Assembly (NCBI GenBank): GCA_965153355.1
Contig: OZ231128.1
Span: 12,834,001 to 12,898,000, forward strand
DNA length: 64,000 bases
Origin: Flaccisagitta enflata
Taxonomy: Eukaryota; Chaetognatha; Sagittoidea; Aphragmophora
Direction of reading: 5' to 3'
Shown: piece by piece, positions 1-17,284 of the stretch
Layout: each line of letters opens with the position of its first letter
Position numbering within the stretch: position 1 is the stretch's first letter
Program-made: the position numbers and the translations under genes
The notes under the pieces: generated by a model
The model's database searches: none
Seen by the model: the letters and a program-made list of their open reading frames with translations, nothing else
What the model was told of the DNA's origin: nothing

Positions 1-151
1 AGAAAAAAGGAAAGAAACAAAGAAATAAAGAAACAAAGAAAGAGAGAGAGAGAAAGAAAGAAAAAAGGAAAGAAAGAAAGAAAGAAAGAAAGAAAGAACG
101 AAAGAAAGAAAGAAAGAAAGATAGAAAGCAAGAAAGAAAGAAAGAAAGAAA

Positions 152-205
<54 letters not shown>

Positions 206-212
206 AATAAGG
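1..212. repeat. (GAAA)n microsatellite, impure
   Basis: Purine-only tetranucleotide array with occasional GAGA, GGAA and single-base interruptions. It runs off the left edge of the window, so its full length is unknown. Confidence 0.95.
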
Positions 213-473
213 AAAAATTCTTTTTAATGACCAAGCGCAATGGTGGCATCTCCCCTTGAGTGGCGAGTGAGATCCAACTCTGAGTATCTGGAAAGGGGAA
301 CCACGGTTCATTTCATTTGGATCCTTGGAGGTTCCTCTTAATCGTCCACTAATTACTCGAAAATCTCGGAATCTTCGCGATGATATATACTGGAGGTCAG
401 CGCAACTGCAGAAAGATCATTTTGCCGCATCATCATGATGTTGGGAATCATCTTTGAGTGGCATCTGAGACAG
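213..473. other. Unannotated intergenic DNA
   Basis: Non-repetitive sequence with no convincing open frame, RNA gene or repeat that I can recognise. Confidence 0.5.
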
Positions 474-812
474 GCGTTTATAAAATTGAGTTTACACCCC
501 CCCCCGTGGGGGAGGGGGAAATGAAATTAAAGGATTTGGAGATGGAGGAAAAATCAAAAGCTTGAAAGAAAGAGAAAAGATTTTTTTTTGAAGATTTAGC
601 ACTTTTGTTTGTACCAAAAGGTAAGATTTGATTATTACAACACAATTTGACAATATCTAAATCTATATCAAACTGTTTTAATGCTTTGTAATTTTGGGGA
701 AGAAAATCACAGATTTCGTAACGTGATGTGACGGGTGGTGGGGAAGAAAATTGAAGGCAGGGGGGGGGGTGATAAAATCAAAAGCCGCTCAATTATATAC
801 ACCCCTGATCTG
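474..812 (+). mobile_element. TIR element (family E), copy 1
   Basis: About 340 bp that is clearly similar to 3,992-4,304. Shared blocks in the same order include a G/C run, GGATTTGGAGATGG, AACACAAT..ACAATATCTAAATCT, GGGGAAGAAAATCA and CTCAATTAT-ACACCCCT. The ends form an imperfect terminal inverted repeat: ATAAAATTGAGT on the left and CTCAATTATATACACCCC on the right. There is no coding capacity, so this is probably a non-autonomous DNA element. The target duplication is not clear. Confidence 0.6.
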
Positions 813-1899
<1,087 letters not shown>

Positions 1900-1979
1900 G
1901 GACGTTTATCACGACTGAATAACTGATGGCCAGAACAAAAGAAATACATGGAAATAAAATCAAATAAGGGAGCACAGAC

Positions 1980-2215
<236 letters not shown>

Positions 2216-2595
2216 ATAACCCATAACTATTATGGGGAATGGACACAAGACACACACACGGACAGAAGAGGGAACGTTAAAAGACGATTATAAGAATGGA
2301 AATGCTTGTTACCTCCCTCAAGAACTCATTATCGGCCGTCGAACCACAACTTTTTTTAGGTCAACCTTTTTTTGAGTTTTGACCACGGAAAAAAACTAAG
2401 TCATGCTCCGTTAGGAAGGCACAAAAACCATTTATTTTTGGAGGCTTATCTTTTTCTCGTGAAATCATGGTGATTATAAGAGGGTTTTAAGGACATGTGC
2501 ATTTTCCTCGATAGATGCTAAAGTTCATACGAAAGTGGTCAATTGGTTTGTCCGTTCATCTTTTTGTCCGTCGATCGCTAAATACGCCACCAAGC

Positions 2596-3136
2596 ACTAT
2601 GGATCCTGAGAAACGCCAGGACGATTATTGGATTAATGTAAGTTTCTTTTCAGTTTGGTACAGTCCTCATATACAGGAATTAAGATCCAACCTTTAACAA
2701 ACATTTATTGGAGCCCTTTTTAAAAAATTCCAAAATTGATAATTTTACATCCTATTTTACACATAAAATTATTAAGCAGGTTAAAAATATTTTTTGACAG
2801 CATATTTGCTTTCATTTGATAGGTCGCACTATATGTTTTCATAAAAGAAACAAATTTTGAACGGCAGCTAAAAAAATAAAGATTTTATTTATCTATGAAA
2901 ATATAAAGTGCGACCTAATAAATGAAAGGAAATTACATCAGGAATTCAAATATGACTTACCTGCTCAGTGAATTTTGTGTGCAAAATAAGGTGTAAAATT
3001 GTTAATTTTAGATTTTTTTTTCAAAAAGGGCTCCAAGAAATATTTTTTAACAGTTGAATCTTGATTCCCTACAAAACTGAAGAGAAACTTACAGTAATAT
3101 AAAGATCGTCCTGGCGGTTCTTAGGATCCTCAGTGG
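2596..3136. mobile_element. Foldback (palindromic) element, about 0.54 kb
   Basis: The left half read forward matches the right half read as reverse complement over nearly its whole length. CACTATGGATCCTGAGAAAC pairs with the reverse complement of the sequence ending near 3,136. Further matches are the GGAGCCCTTTTT blocks (2,710 and about 3,025) and the GGTCGCACT blocks (2,822 and about 2,910). The axis is near 2,865 with almost no spacer. There is no coding capacity. Confidence 0.85.
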
Positions 3137-3340
3137 AAGGAACCTATTGACCCGCAACTGCTTACGGTGTCACGAAATTGTTTTCATCTGGCATTAGTAA
3201 TGGCATTACCATTCTCTTTGAGACCAGAGGTGCCGATTCTGTGTAGTATGGTAGCATGTTAGCATGGTAGCATGTTAGCATGGTAGCTATGCAGCAGGTG
3301 AGCGCCGAAGTGCGGCAGATTTGGCCGGCCCAGGGGAAAG

Positions 3341-3397
3341 AAAGAGAGAAAGAAAGAAAGAAAGACAGAAAGAAAGAAAGAAAAAAAGAAAGAATGA

Positions 3398-3449
<52 letters not shown>

Positions 3450-3458
3450 AAAAAAAAA

Positions 3459-3546
<88 letters not shown>

Positions 3547-3568
3547 AAAAGAAAGAAAGAAAGAAACA
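3341..3568. repeat. (GAAA)n microsatellite
   Basis: About 228 bp of GAAA units with a short A-run at about 3,450-3,460. It directly abuts a family B copy on the right. Confidence 0.97.
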
Positions 3569-3859
3569 AAGGCTGGATACGCTACCCCATAGTCGCAGCG
3601 CGGTAACAGAGCAGCGCCGAAGAACACCATACATTCAGAGCCGCTGAAAAAGCCTGCACCGAAAAAGTAAAAGGGGACCGACTGGGACGGACTGACCACC
3701 GACCGACTCGACTGGATCGACTGACCGACCGACTGACCGACTGACTGACTGACTGACTGACTGACCGACCGACCGACTGACCGACCGACCGACCGACCGA
3801 CCGACTGACCGACGGATGGACAAAGCGGAGTGATGAGTCGCGTAGCACGCGACTAAAAA
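3569..3859 (+). mobile_element. Family B hairpin element
   Basis: It starts with a GGCTGGATACGCTACCCC block, a variant of the family 5-prime end. A long (GACC/GACT)n tetranucleotide tract follows at 3,680-3,812, then GGACAAAGCGG and the terminal hairpin AGTCGCGTAGCACGCGACT (3,836-3,854), followed by AAAAAA. The hairpin has a perfect 8-bp stem and a 3-nt loop. The same 3-prime end occurs at 62,287-62,305. Confidence 0.8.
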
Positions 3860-3991
3860 AGAGAGGAAGAAAAGAAGAGCCGCCAATGTGTATATTTGAG
3901 CGAAATCTGCGCAGGTGGGAAAAAGCATCTTGATCGTGACAGTAGAAACAGAAGATATTTCTAGGCTCATCTGTTAGAGAATATTTTTGCA

Positions 3992-4304
3992 GGCCTGTAT
4001 ATAATTGAGTTTTTCCTTCGGGTTGGGGGGGGGGGGGAAATAAAAGGGTTTGGAGATGGGGAAGGAAATCTAAGAGGGAAAAAAGAGAAAAAAAGAAAAT
4101 TTGAATTTTTGCAGTACCAAATCATTAAAACTAGTTAGTAGAACACAATCTAACGCCATCTAAATCTTAGCCTCACTGTTTTATTGCTATGTGGGGGAAG
4201 AAAATCATAGATTTTAGAACGTTATGCGACCTGTCGCGAGGAAAAAATCAGAAGGCAGAAGGGCGGGGGGAGGCAAACAAACGCGACTCAATTATTACAC
4301 CCCT
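3992..4304 (+). mobile_element. TIR element (family E), copy 2
   Basis: Second copy of the element at 474-812 in the same orientation. The ends are TATATAATTGAGTTT on the left and ACTCAATTATTACACCCC on the right. The similarity covers the interior as well and is broken by small indels. Confidence 0.6.
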
Positions 4305-4406
4305 GTAAACAAAAAAAGAACTCAAATGAAACGTCCAAGAGAACAGGATTTCTTTTTAGTCATAGATCATATTCATAATTCAAACAAAAACTTTAATGGA
4401 TGTTTC

Positions 4407-4510
4407 TTTTTAGTTGCGGACACGCAACTCTTTAAGAGGCTTTGTCCGTCCGTCGGTCCGTCGGACCGTTGGTCCGTTGGTCCGTCGGTCCGTTGGTCCG
4501 TCACACTCGA
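4407..4510 (-). mobile_element. Family B 3-prime end, reverse orientation
   Basis: Read on the minus strand this is a GGAC-rich tract, then AAAGCCTCTTAAAGAG and the hairpin AGTTGCGTGTCCGCAACT (4,412-4,429) with a perfect 7-bp stem, followed by AAAAAG. The stem sequence differs from the copy at 3,836 but still pairs. Confidence 0.75.
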
Positions 4511-4554
4511 GTAAACAAGATACACGGGCCAAGACGGTGCGCCTGGGCAAGATA

Positions 4555-4790
4555 CTTTTAGACCTATCCCTAGCTCCATCAGACCTATCCCTAGCTCTAT
4601 CAGACCTATCCCGAGCTCTATCAGACCTATCCCTAGCTCTATCAGACCTATCCTGAGCTCTATCAGACCTATGCCGAGCTCTATCAGACCTATCCCGAGC
4701 TCTATCAGACCTATCCCCAGCTCTATTAGACCTATCCGACCTATCACCAGCTCTATCAGACCTATCCCCAGCTCTATCAGACCTAACCGT
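4555..4790. repeat. 21-bp tandem repeat
   Basis: About eleven units of the form CAGACCTATCCCTAGCTCTAT with point changes. Because the unit is a multiple of three, both strands show short heptapeptide-repeat frames; I do not regard these as genes. Confidence 0.92.
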
Positions 4791-4885
4791 AGCTGATTAC
4801 TTTAGTGGATGAAATGACGAGTATCATCAATGATGAACGAAATGAGCTTTCAATTGATTTCAAACATTTTTAGCGATTTTTCATT

Positions 4886-5127
4886 CGAGCGTGACTGACG
4901 GACGGACGGACGGACAGAGCCTCTTATAGAGGTGCTATGGCGCACCGAAAAATCATCATATCATATTTCTGAATCATTTCCAGTGATTTTTGCTTCTTTT
5001 AGAGATTTTCAACTCGAGCGTGACCGACCAACCAACCAACCGACCGACCGACCGACCAACCAACCAACCGACCGACCGACCAACAGACAGAGCTAGTTAT
5101 AGAGGTGCTATGGGGCACCTAAAAACG
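4886..5127 (+). mobile_element. Two tandem family B 3-prime ends
   Basis: Two adjacent units, each with GAGCGTGAC, a GGAC or GACC/AACC tract, then CAGAGC, TTATAGAG and a terminal hairpin followed by AAAAA. The hairpins are GGTGCTATGGCGCACC (4,931-4,946) and AGGTGCTATGGGGCACCT (5,103-5,120). Both use the GGTGC/GCACC stem variant, so they form a subfamily distinct from the GTCGCG type. Confidence 0.78.
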
Positions 5128-5214
5128 CGAAATACCTGTATTTAGGATGCTGCAGTTGGTATTGTTTTTGTGTGAGTGTGTTGGAGGGGGGTTGGAGGTG
5201 TGGTTGGGGTGAGG

Positions 5215-5345
5215 CTGGGGGTTGGATGCCCCTGCCCACCCGTCCGCAACTATATTGTGACCCCGCGTCAATTGTTTCTTTGGTTGCGGACTCGCGACTC
5301 AAAAAGAGTATTTGTCCGTCCGTTCGTTGGTGCATCGGTCCATGA
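5215..5345 (-). mobile_element. Family B copy, reverse orientation
   Basis: It contains the CCCCTGCCCACCCGTCCGCAAC block (complement of the family 5-prime part) and the hairpin GTTGCGGACTCGCGAC (5,284-5,299), which pairs with one G-T wobble. The GTCCGTCCG tract follows. The other end is not clear. Confidence 0.6.
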
Positions 5346-6702
<1,357 letters not shown>

Positions 6703-6886
6703 GTAGCCCACTTTCTCCGGTTTTCTTCGTGTAAATTGAAAAGTAGGCGACTACCAAGTGCCAAAAGCCGGTTGAGCATAAAATGGGTTTTGGAAATGAC
6801 ATCAACGTGACAAAGAGAGCAACCATCTGAGTTTGAATTGATGTTGTCGATGTCGTCGTTGCCGTCATCGAGGTTTACATCCGGCT

Positions 6887-8637
<1,751 letters not shown>

Positions 8638-8725
8638 GGATACATGGCCAATAAGTAGTCGCTGGCGGATAGGCAGGGGCAGTAATGCGGGTGGGCTGGA
8701 GCTGTGATGTGGCTAGGCTGGGGCA
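8638..8725 (+). mobile_element. Family B 5-prime fragment
   Basis: GGATACATGGCCAATAAGTAGTCGC followed by GGATAGGCAGGGGCAGTAATGCGGGTGGGC resembles the 5-prime part of family B at 18,718 and 56,304. No terminal hairpin follows within this copy. Confidence 0.5.
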
Positions 8726-8798
8726 GCAATGCAAAGAAATCATTATTTCAATCGATTTTGCGTCATCCTAATTTTCGCTTTACGGACCTCCTACCTCA

Positions 8799-9300
8799 CC
8801 GTGAGACAAAAACACCCCCGACTTGGAAAAACCACCCACCAACCAACTCGAACCACCCTACCTACCTGAATCACCATCACCGTGAGGCAAAAACACCCCC
8901 GACTTGGAAAAACCACCCACCAACCAACTCGAACCACCCTACCTACCTAAATCACCATCACCGTAAGGCAAAAACACCCCCAACATAGAAAAACCACCCT
9001 ACCTACCTAAATACATCACCGTGAGGCAAAAACACCCCCAACTTGGAAAAACCACCCACCAACCAACTAGAACCACCCTACCTACCTAAATCATCATCAC
9101 CGTGAGGCAAAAATACCCCCGACTTGGAAAAAACACCCACCAACTCGAACCACCCTACCTACCTAAATCACCATCACCGTGAGGCAAAAACACCCTCGAC
9201 TTGGAAAAACCACCCACCAACCAACTCGAACCACCCTACCTACCTAAATCATCATATCTGCCAACCTACCTACCTACCTACCTACCTACCTACCTACCTA
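8799..9300. repeat. 81-bp minisatellite ending in (CTAC)n
   Basis: About six units beginning CCGTGAGGCAAAAACACCCC and ending CCTACCTAAATCACCATCA. The first two are exactly 81 bp apart and later ones have deletions. The array runs into a short (CTAC)n stretch at 9,262-9,300. Confidence 0.92.
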
Positions 9301-9539
9301 CAGGCACTTATAGACTAGCTTAGCCAGCGACTAAAAACCTACACACTAACATCTTAATAAAAAGATAGACAATCATGATCAAGCGACAGAGAGCCTAAGA
9401 CTTGAAAAAGTGACGTAAGAAAGGAGGTCGAGAGAAGCTAGGAGAAAACTTGGTCAAAAACTGATAATCGCTAATTTGTTGAAGGCCATAACAAAAATGA
9501 CGCTCGGTCAAAAATGACGACAACAACAAACGCCAAAAA

Positions 9540-9665
9540 TGGGGATGATGATGATAATGACCGGCGATGACAACGATGATGACGACTATGATGAAGGCGA
9601 TGATGATGATGACGACGATGATGATGACGACGACGACGAGGACGCCAGTGATGACGACGATAACA
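9540..9665. repeat. (GAT/GAC)n trinucleotide array
   Basis: Imperfect trinucleotide repeat whose plus-strand frame reads as Asp runs. There is no flanking domain to support a protein. Confidence 0.85.
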
Positions 9666-10008
9666 AGAATGATCGCGGCCATCCAAATTTGTGTAAACGA
9701 GACATCGTTGAAATAACCTCATGAACTTAATGTCCGAGAAAAAGATGAAATGTTGTCTCAACTCTCTTCCCCGTTCCGTCTTACGTCCCATCATCACTTA
9801 TCTCCAAACATCTCATCCATATGATCAGTTACCCCCTCTCTTAGCTGCAGACCTGTCTGACTCCGGCATCTAATTGTCTGAAAGGTTGCATTTACTCAAT
9901 TGTTTAGTTGTACACTTGCATCTATGCGCTCTGGTTTTGACACCCTCATCCGTCCTACCTCCGATCACGTAACATTATCTCTTCCTTCTCTCGCTATTTT
10001 TGTGTGTG

Positions 10009-10222
<214 letters not shown>

Positions 10223-10521
10223 CGTAAATTGCGTTCTTTCACACATAAATACTTGTTACGTGAATTAACTCCGGGCTGTTTTGGTAGTGAAAATATGTAT
10301 GGCGTGGGGGGATTAAATCAAGCAAAAGAGGCCTGTCAGGGGGCAGCACGGGGCGCGGCCATTCAGAGGGCAGTGCGGCTCGTCGTGGGAGAGAGACTGG
10401 CAGGGATCTTACGATCACGCACGCGATTTTCATGTCGCAACATTAATTTTTACGCATTTTTTTCCGGATTTCGGACAATTTTTCGACCGGAGAAAATACG
10501 ATCGTGGTTATTACTACACGG

Positions 10522-10523
<2 letters not shown>

Positions 10524-10609
<86 letters not shown>
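10524..10609. repeat. (GA)n microsatellite
   Basis: Pure dinucleotide array of about 86 bp immediately left of a foldback element. Confidence 0.97.
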
Positions 10610-10610
<1 letters not shown>

Positions 10611-10613
<3 letters not shown>

Positions 10614-11220
10614 CCTTGGGGAAATAAAAAATGGCGGATTTTGGAAAACTACTTTTATCTACCTTTAATAGAAAAAAAACTATAAAAAATCGGTGACCAT
10701 TTTAAAGCTCTGCGAATGATCTTTAAAATGAGACGTTGCTGGTTGTCCTAACTTTATCCGTTTAGAAATGGCATTGGAAAGAAGACAGGTTGTCAGGAAT
10801 TTGAGAAATTGACTCCAGATCTGCGTGTTTTATGTTTGTTGTTACATAGAAACTAAACGCATTGAGTAAACAATTCGTTCTTGGCGCCATTTTAAAGAAA
10901 ATTCGAAGCTCTTTAATTTGCTCATGGATATCATGTAGCTGTGACAATTCTGAATTGCATTACTGAGAAAAACGTTGAGACAAAAATTACTAGTAGAAAA
11001 AAAGACGATATTTGTCCTTTTTCCAATCAGTGATATTTTTCTTCAAACTTATGCCATTTCTATACGAATAAAGCTAGGAATGCCAGAAACGACTCAAACG
11101 AAAGATCTTTCGAAGGGCTTTACGGGCATCACCAATTTCAATCCATTTTTCTTATGCTATGGTTCAAAAGAAAGCTTTTAATCTTTTTTAAAATCCGCCA
11201 TTTTTTATTTCCCCAAGGTT
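10611..11220. mobile_element. Foldback element, about 0.61 kb
   Basis: The left end ACCTTGGGGAAATAAAAAAT is the reverse complement of the right end (11,198-11,220). The next 20 bases also match and the arms remain alignable to the axis near 10,915 with moderate divergence. Interior blocks such as AATCGGTGACCATTTTAAAG recur near 26,310 and 26,524, which ties this to the foldback there. Confidence 0.85.
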
Positions 11221-13292
<2,072 letters not shown>

Positions 13293-13299
13293 GAGTACG

Positions 13300-13438
13300 T
13301 ATCGTAATTTAGAATCTGAATTACGCCCCTTCAAGAATGTTCATAACTTAGAATCTAAATAACGAACATAAAAAAATGTTCATATCCTTGAATGTCTTTC
13401 TTTCTATCCTTTGTTCATTAATTAGAATCTATTTAGAA
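13300..13438. repeat. Dispersed TTAGAATCT-rich block
   Basis: It contains AAGAATGTTCATAACTTAGA (from about 13,333), repeated almost exactly at about 15,271-15,296, and several TTAGAATCT units. Both copies sit between (TC)n or similar arrays. Confidence 0.6.
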
Positions 13439-13452
13439 TCTCTCTCTCTCTC

Positions 13453-13518
<66 letters not shown>
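13439..13518. repeat. (TC)n microsatellite
   Basis: Pure dinucleotide array of about 80 bp with one CCC interruption. Confidence 0.97.
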
Positions 13519-13521
<3 letters not shown>

Positions 13522-13674
13522 CGAACGGAACGGAACAGACAAAGGGATGGACAACCAAAGAGGAGTGACAGTTTCAAGTGCAATAGGAACAATAGCCGAA
13601 CATATCATAAATAACAGGTTTTTGAGTATCATTAAATTCAGCCAAGCCCAAGCAGGTGGAACTAGTCATCAGAG

Positions 13675-14228
13675 GATCGCACATGGTCAGCGGTACCCGA
13701 TGCCCTGCTTGGAGTGATTAGCTGAAGAAGTGGAGTGAGAGCAGGGCAGCGGCCCCAAAGGGCCGATGTCCTATAGGACACAGGGGTGAATTTCCAGACA
13801 TCCTGAGAAGGCACATTTGAGGCCTTTGGGGCTATTTTCCTTGTTTTTCAATGAGGACATTGAATTTTTCACATTTCATTGTCAACCCTCCATGTTATTC
13901 AATCTGAATTTTGTATTTATTTTAAAATTTTGTCAATTTTCCATGTTATTCAATAGGGATTTCCCATATTTTTAACTTAAGTAAATTTTCCATGTTATTC
14001 AATGGGAATTTCATGTTTTTTTCATTTCTTCATCAATTTTCCATGTTATGTAATGGGAACCTTGCATTTCTTCAATTTTCCATGTTATTCAATGAGAACA
14101 TGAGGCTCAGAAGCTGTGGAAGGGGGGGGGACAGACGGACAGACGTATGGATGGATGGACGGACGTCTGGAAATTCACCCCTGTGTCCTACAGAACAACG
14201 GCCCTTTGGGGCCGCTGCCCAAAAAAGG
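13675..14228. mobile_element. Family A TIR element
   Basis: Left terminal block 13,745-13,800 (GGGCAGCGGCCCCAAAGGGC, then a GTCCTATAGGACACAGGGGTGAATTTCC-type sequence) is the inverted complement of the right block 14,165-14,222 (ending GGGGCCGCTGCCC). Upstream at 13,675 is the family lead (CACATGGTCAGCGGTACCCG). The interior carries about seven imperfect repeats around TTTTCCATGTTATTCAATGG and a short GGAC tract. There is no coding capacity. Confidence 0.75.
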
Positions 14229-14374
14229 GAGGGAGTACCATCGACCGGAAAAAATTTCGAAGACGATACTGATCTTTTGTTTTCATCAGGTTTTCCAGTT
14301 TGGGCGAAGCTTTAATTCGTGTAGATTCGGGTTGAAATGTATTTAACACAGCTCTCACCTTGCCCTAACGCTAG

Positions 14375-14450
14375 CTCTGACCCTAACCCTAACCCTAAAA
14401 CCACCCCCAACCCCAACCTAAACCCTAACCCTACCCCTAACCCTAAATAA
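14375..14450. repeat. Interstitial telomere-like (CCCTAA)n tract
   Basis: Degenerate run of CCCTAA/CCCCAA units, including ACCCTAACCCTAACCCTAAA. TTAGGG is the standard animal telomere repeat. This is an internal, mutated tract, not a chromosome end. Confidence 0.85.
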
Positions 14451-14473
14451 AAACCCGCTTAGAGAGTCAGTAA

Positions 14474-14992
14474 AACAAAAGACATCACCGAATTCGAAAA
14501 CAGTACCCCATCGACCATATATTTGTTCTTAAGAGTATAATTACGATGGCTCTTAAGAAAGGGCAAGAATTGTTAGTTACCTTCTTCGATATCAAAAAGG
14601 CTTATGATAGGGCCAGCATGCAAGACATGCTTTTGATCATTAATGAAAGAGGATTTGATGGCAAAATATGGAAACTCACTAAATCCTTAAATGAGAATCT
14701 TACAGCAAGAGTTAAGACAAAAGCCGGACTGTCAGATGAGAGCAAACGAGAAAAAGGGGGCAAACAAGGGGCCAAACTTATGGTCCCTATGTTCTCTAAA
14801 ATGATGGATACCCTCCCAGAGGAGATGATCCTAGCCTAGGAATGCAACATGGGAGTACAAAAGTGGCTGGTATTGCATTTGTGGATGATGTTGCAAGTCT
14901 TGCAATTAGCTATACGCAACAAAGAATGACTCTTGAAGTAATAAATGAGTTTGCAATCAAGCATCAACTGGAATGCAATAGCAAGACAGCAT
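14474..14992 (+). pseudogene. Non-LTR (LINE-type) reverse transcriptase fragment, frameshifted
   Basis: The frame opens after a stop at 14,471 and reads DHIFVLKSIIT, then FFDIKKAYDR (RT motif A with the catalytic Asp at about 14,590), then GKQGAKLMVPMFSKMMDTL (the motif B region, usually GxPQG...LSPxLF). It stops at 14,839. Downstream, in another frame from about 14,863, comes VAGIAFVDDVASLAI, which contains an FVDD version of the catalytic RT motif C. These features in this order are typical of RVT_1 domains in LINE-like elements. The fragment lacks the N-terminal endonuclease and everything after motif C, where a GAGCAA-type array begins. It is a dead copy. The frame change makes loss of function near certain. 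It lies directly after the telomere-like tract. Confidence 0.85.
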
Positions 14993-15182
14993 GAGAGAGA
15001 GAGCAAGAGAGCAAGAACAAGAGCGAGAGCGAGAGCAAGAGCGAGAGAGTAACAGCGAGAGAGCGAGAGCGAGAGCAAGAGAGCGAGAGCAAGAGAGCGA
15101 GAGCAAGAGAGCAAGAGAGCAAGAGCAAGAGAGCAAGAGAGCAAGAGCAAGAGAGCAAGAGCAAGAGAGCAAGAGCAAGAGA
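14993..15182. repeat. (GAGCAA)/(GAGAGC) simple repeat
   Basis: About 190 bp of mixed GAGAGC, GAGCAA and GAGAGCAA units directly abutting the reverse transcriptase fragment. Confidence 0.93.
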
Positions 15183-15239
15183 CAGACAGATTCTACGTAG
15201 ATTATGAGTAACGAACAAAAGATAGAAAAACAGACATTC

Positions 15240-15350
15240 TGAAGATTCTGAGGAGCGCCCCTAAAAGAATGTTCATAACTTAGAATCTAAGTATCGCACA
15301 AAAAGCCAATTCTAAATTACGCACATTAGAAAAATCTAAATTACAGGCTG
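15240..15350. repeat. Dispersed TTAGAATCT-rich block, second copy
   Basis: Second occurrence of the block at 13,300-13,438 (shared AAGAATGTTCATAACTTAGA), with further TCTAAATTACG units. Confidence 0.6.
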
Positions 15351-15352
15351 TC

Positions 15353-15543
<191 letters not shown>

Positions 15544-15659
15544 CTACTCTGACGGGCGCCTACGCGTCCATTTTTGGTGTTGCCTCGATTTCTCGCGTCT
15601 TCGCGTCCGCATCGATTCAAAACAACATTATTTCTCTTGACTGCGCAAACTCATCGCCG

Positions 15660-15756
15660 AGAGGCTGCCGCTTTTCTTCTTTCTTTTTCTTCTTTCTTTC
15701 TCTTTTTTTTTTCTTCTTTTTACTTTTTTTTTCTTCTTCTTTTTCCTTTTTTTCGC
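15660..15756. repeat. Pyrimidine-rich CTTT/CTTCTT tract
   Basis: Impure polypyrimidine stretch without regular periodicity. Confidence 0.8.
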
Positions 15757-15999
15757 CGGTCAACGGATGTCGTGCCGACTTGAAGACAGAAGAAGACGAA
15801 GTGTGAACAGGAGGAAGCTCATTGTGGTATCATGGAGCATTGATTGGTGGTAATGGTGGTGGTGATAAACTGATAATGCTACCTCGAAAGAGAACAGGGA
15901 GGAACTGATAACAGGAGAGTAAGGATGAAAGGCAGGAAGGAAACAAGTCTTCCGCGGGTAGTTATCACATACACCCATTCCCCTGCTCTGTTGCTGTTT

Positions 16000-16880
16000 C
16001 GGGGGCCAATGTCTTGTAGAACACAGGGGTGAATTTCCTTTCATCCAGGGAAGAGAGGGTCTGATTTCAGGCTCCAAAGGCTTGATATGAAGCCTCAATG
16101 GCAGTGGCCCCAAAGTGGACGAAGTCCTGTAGAACACAGGGAAACTTTCATTTGTGCCTTCGTCCTTTCGCTCGTCCCCCCAGGCCCTTTCAGGCCTTCA
16201 ATCTGCCCTTTCAGGCCTAAAATCTGCCCTCTCAGGCCTTCAATATGCCCTCTCAGGCCTAAAAAATGTCCTCTCAGGCATCAGATATGCCCTCTAAGAT
16301 TCAAGACCTGAGTGGGTAGATTTCAGGCCTGAGAGGGCGGATATTAGGCCTGAGAGAGCCTAGGGGTAACAAAAGAATGGACGGACGCATAAACGAAAGT
16401 CCCCCTGTGTTCTTCAGAACTTTATGTTTAACTCCTTCAGGGCTGCTGCTCTGCTTCCTCTCATTCCAATTCACAACCATGCAAGGCGGGGCAAAGGTTA
16501 TCAGTGACCACATATTGCCCTTGGGCGACCTGTTATTGGGGCTTCTGACCTAAGATGGCTGATTTAAGGCCTGTGAGGGATGATATAAAAGCCTGGGAGG
16601 ACAGATTTCAGGCCCGTAAGGACTGATCTAAGGCCAGTAAGGGGTGATTTCAAGCCTTTGGGAGAGCTGATTTCAGGCCCAAGAGGGCTAATTTCAGGCC
16701 TGAGAGGGTTGATTCCACGTCTGGGAGGGCTGATTTTAGGCCTCAGAGACTAGACCTCAGGCCTCAGAATGCTGGTCTTGGGCTTTGGGCCAGGGAGGGG
16801 GGAACATACAGATGGATGGACGGACGTATGGATATTCACCATTGTGTTCCCTTTTGGGCCGCTGCCCAAAAACGAAGGAA
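16000..16880. mobile_element. Family A element with a second family A element nested inside
   Basis: Outer ends: CCAATGTCTTGTAGAACACA...GGTGAATTTCC at 16,009-16,040 and ATATTCACC.TTGTGTTCCC...GGGCCGCTGCCCAAAA at 16,831-16,871. Inside is another pair: GGCAGTGGCCCCAAAGTGGAC...AGAACACAGG from 16,105 and CCCTGTGTTCTTCAGAACTT at about 16,403, followed by ACCACATATTGCCCTTGGGC at about 16,508. The interior is made of repeated units around TTCAGGCCTGAGAGGGC in both orientations. It is non-coding. The exact junctions are my reading of the motif order. Confidence 0.65.
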
Positions 16881-17093
16881 GGAGGGAAGGAAGCAAGCCG
16901 TAAGGAGAATTGAGGAAAGGAAGGAAGGGATACAATGAGTAAATGACCAGGCTTGCATTCAGTGGCGTAATAGAGATCGACCATTATTGGTGTCAAACTG
17001 TACCACGCGCAAAGCAAAAGAAGAGGGTGGGGGTAGACGTTGAATAGTGAATCTCTTGGCGTGTCTAAACAAAATCTTCCTCGGACGAGATAC

Positions 17094-17137
17094 TCTCTCT
17101 CTGTCTCTGTCTCTCTCTCTGTCTCTCTCTCTGTCTC

Positions 17138-17222
<85 letters not shown>
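17094..17222. repeat. (TC)n microsatellite
   Basis: About 130 bp with regularly spaced TCTCTG interruptions in the first half. Confidence 0.97.
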
Positions 17223-17227
<5 letters not shown>

Positions 17228-17284
17228 TAAGCACTGATGTGGAAAAAATGAGGGCATAGCGGTGGTTCACTACATTCTTATATC

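Noticed and set aside
3680-3812. GACC/GACT tetranucleotide tract as a CRISPR-like or satellite array
   Set aside because: Units are 4 bp without spacers. The tract is the variable interior of a family B copy.
3836-3859. Family B as a Helitron end
   Set aside because: Helitrons end in CTRR shortly after the hairpin and insert between A and T. Here the hairpin is followed by A-runs and no CTRR end is visible. A LINE-like 3-prime stem-loop is an equally good explanation, so I did not assign a class.
14836-15218. Minus-strand Ser/Leu/Cys-rich frames of 73-104 codons
   Set aside because: They are translations of the GAGCAA/GAGAGC repeat downstream of the LINE fragment.
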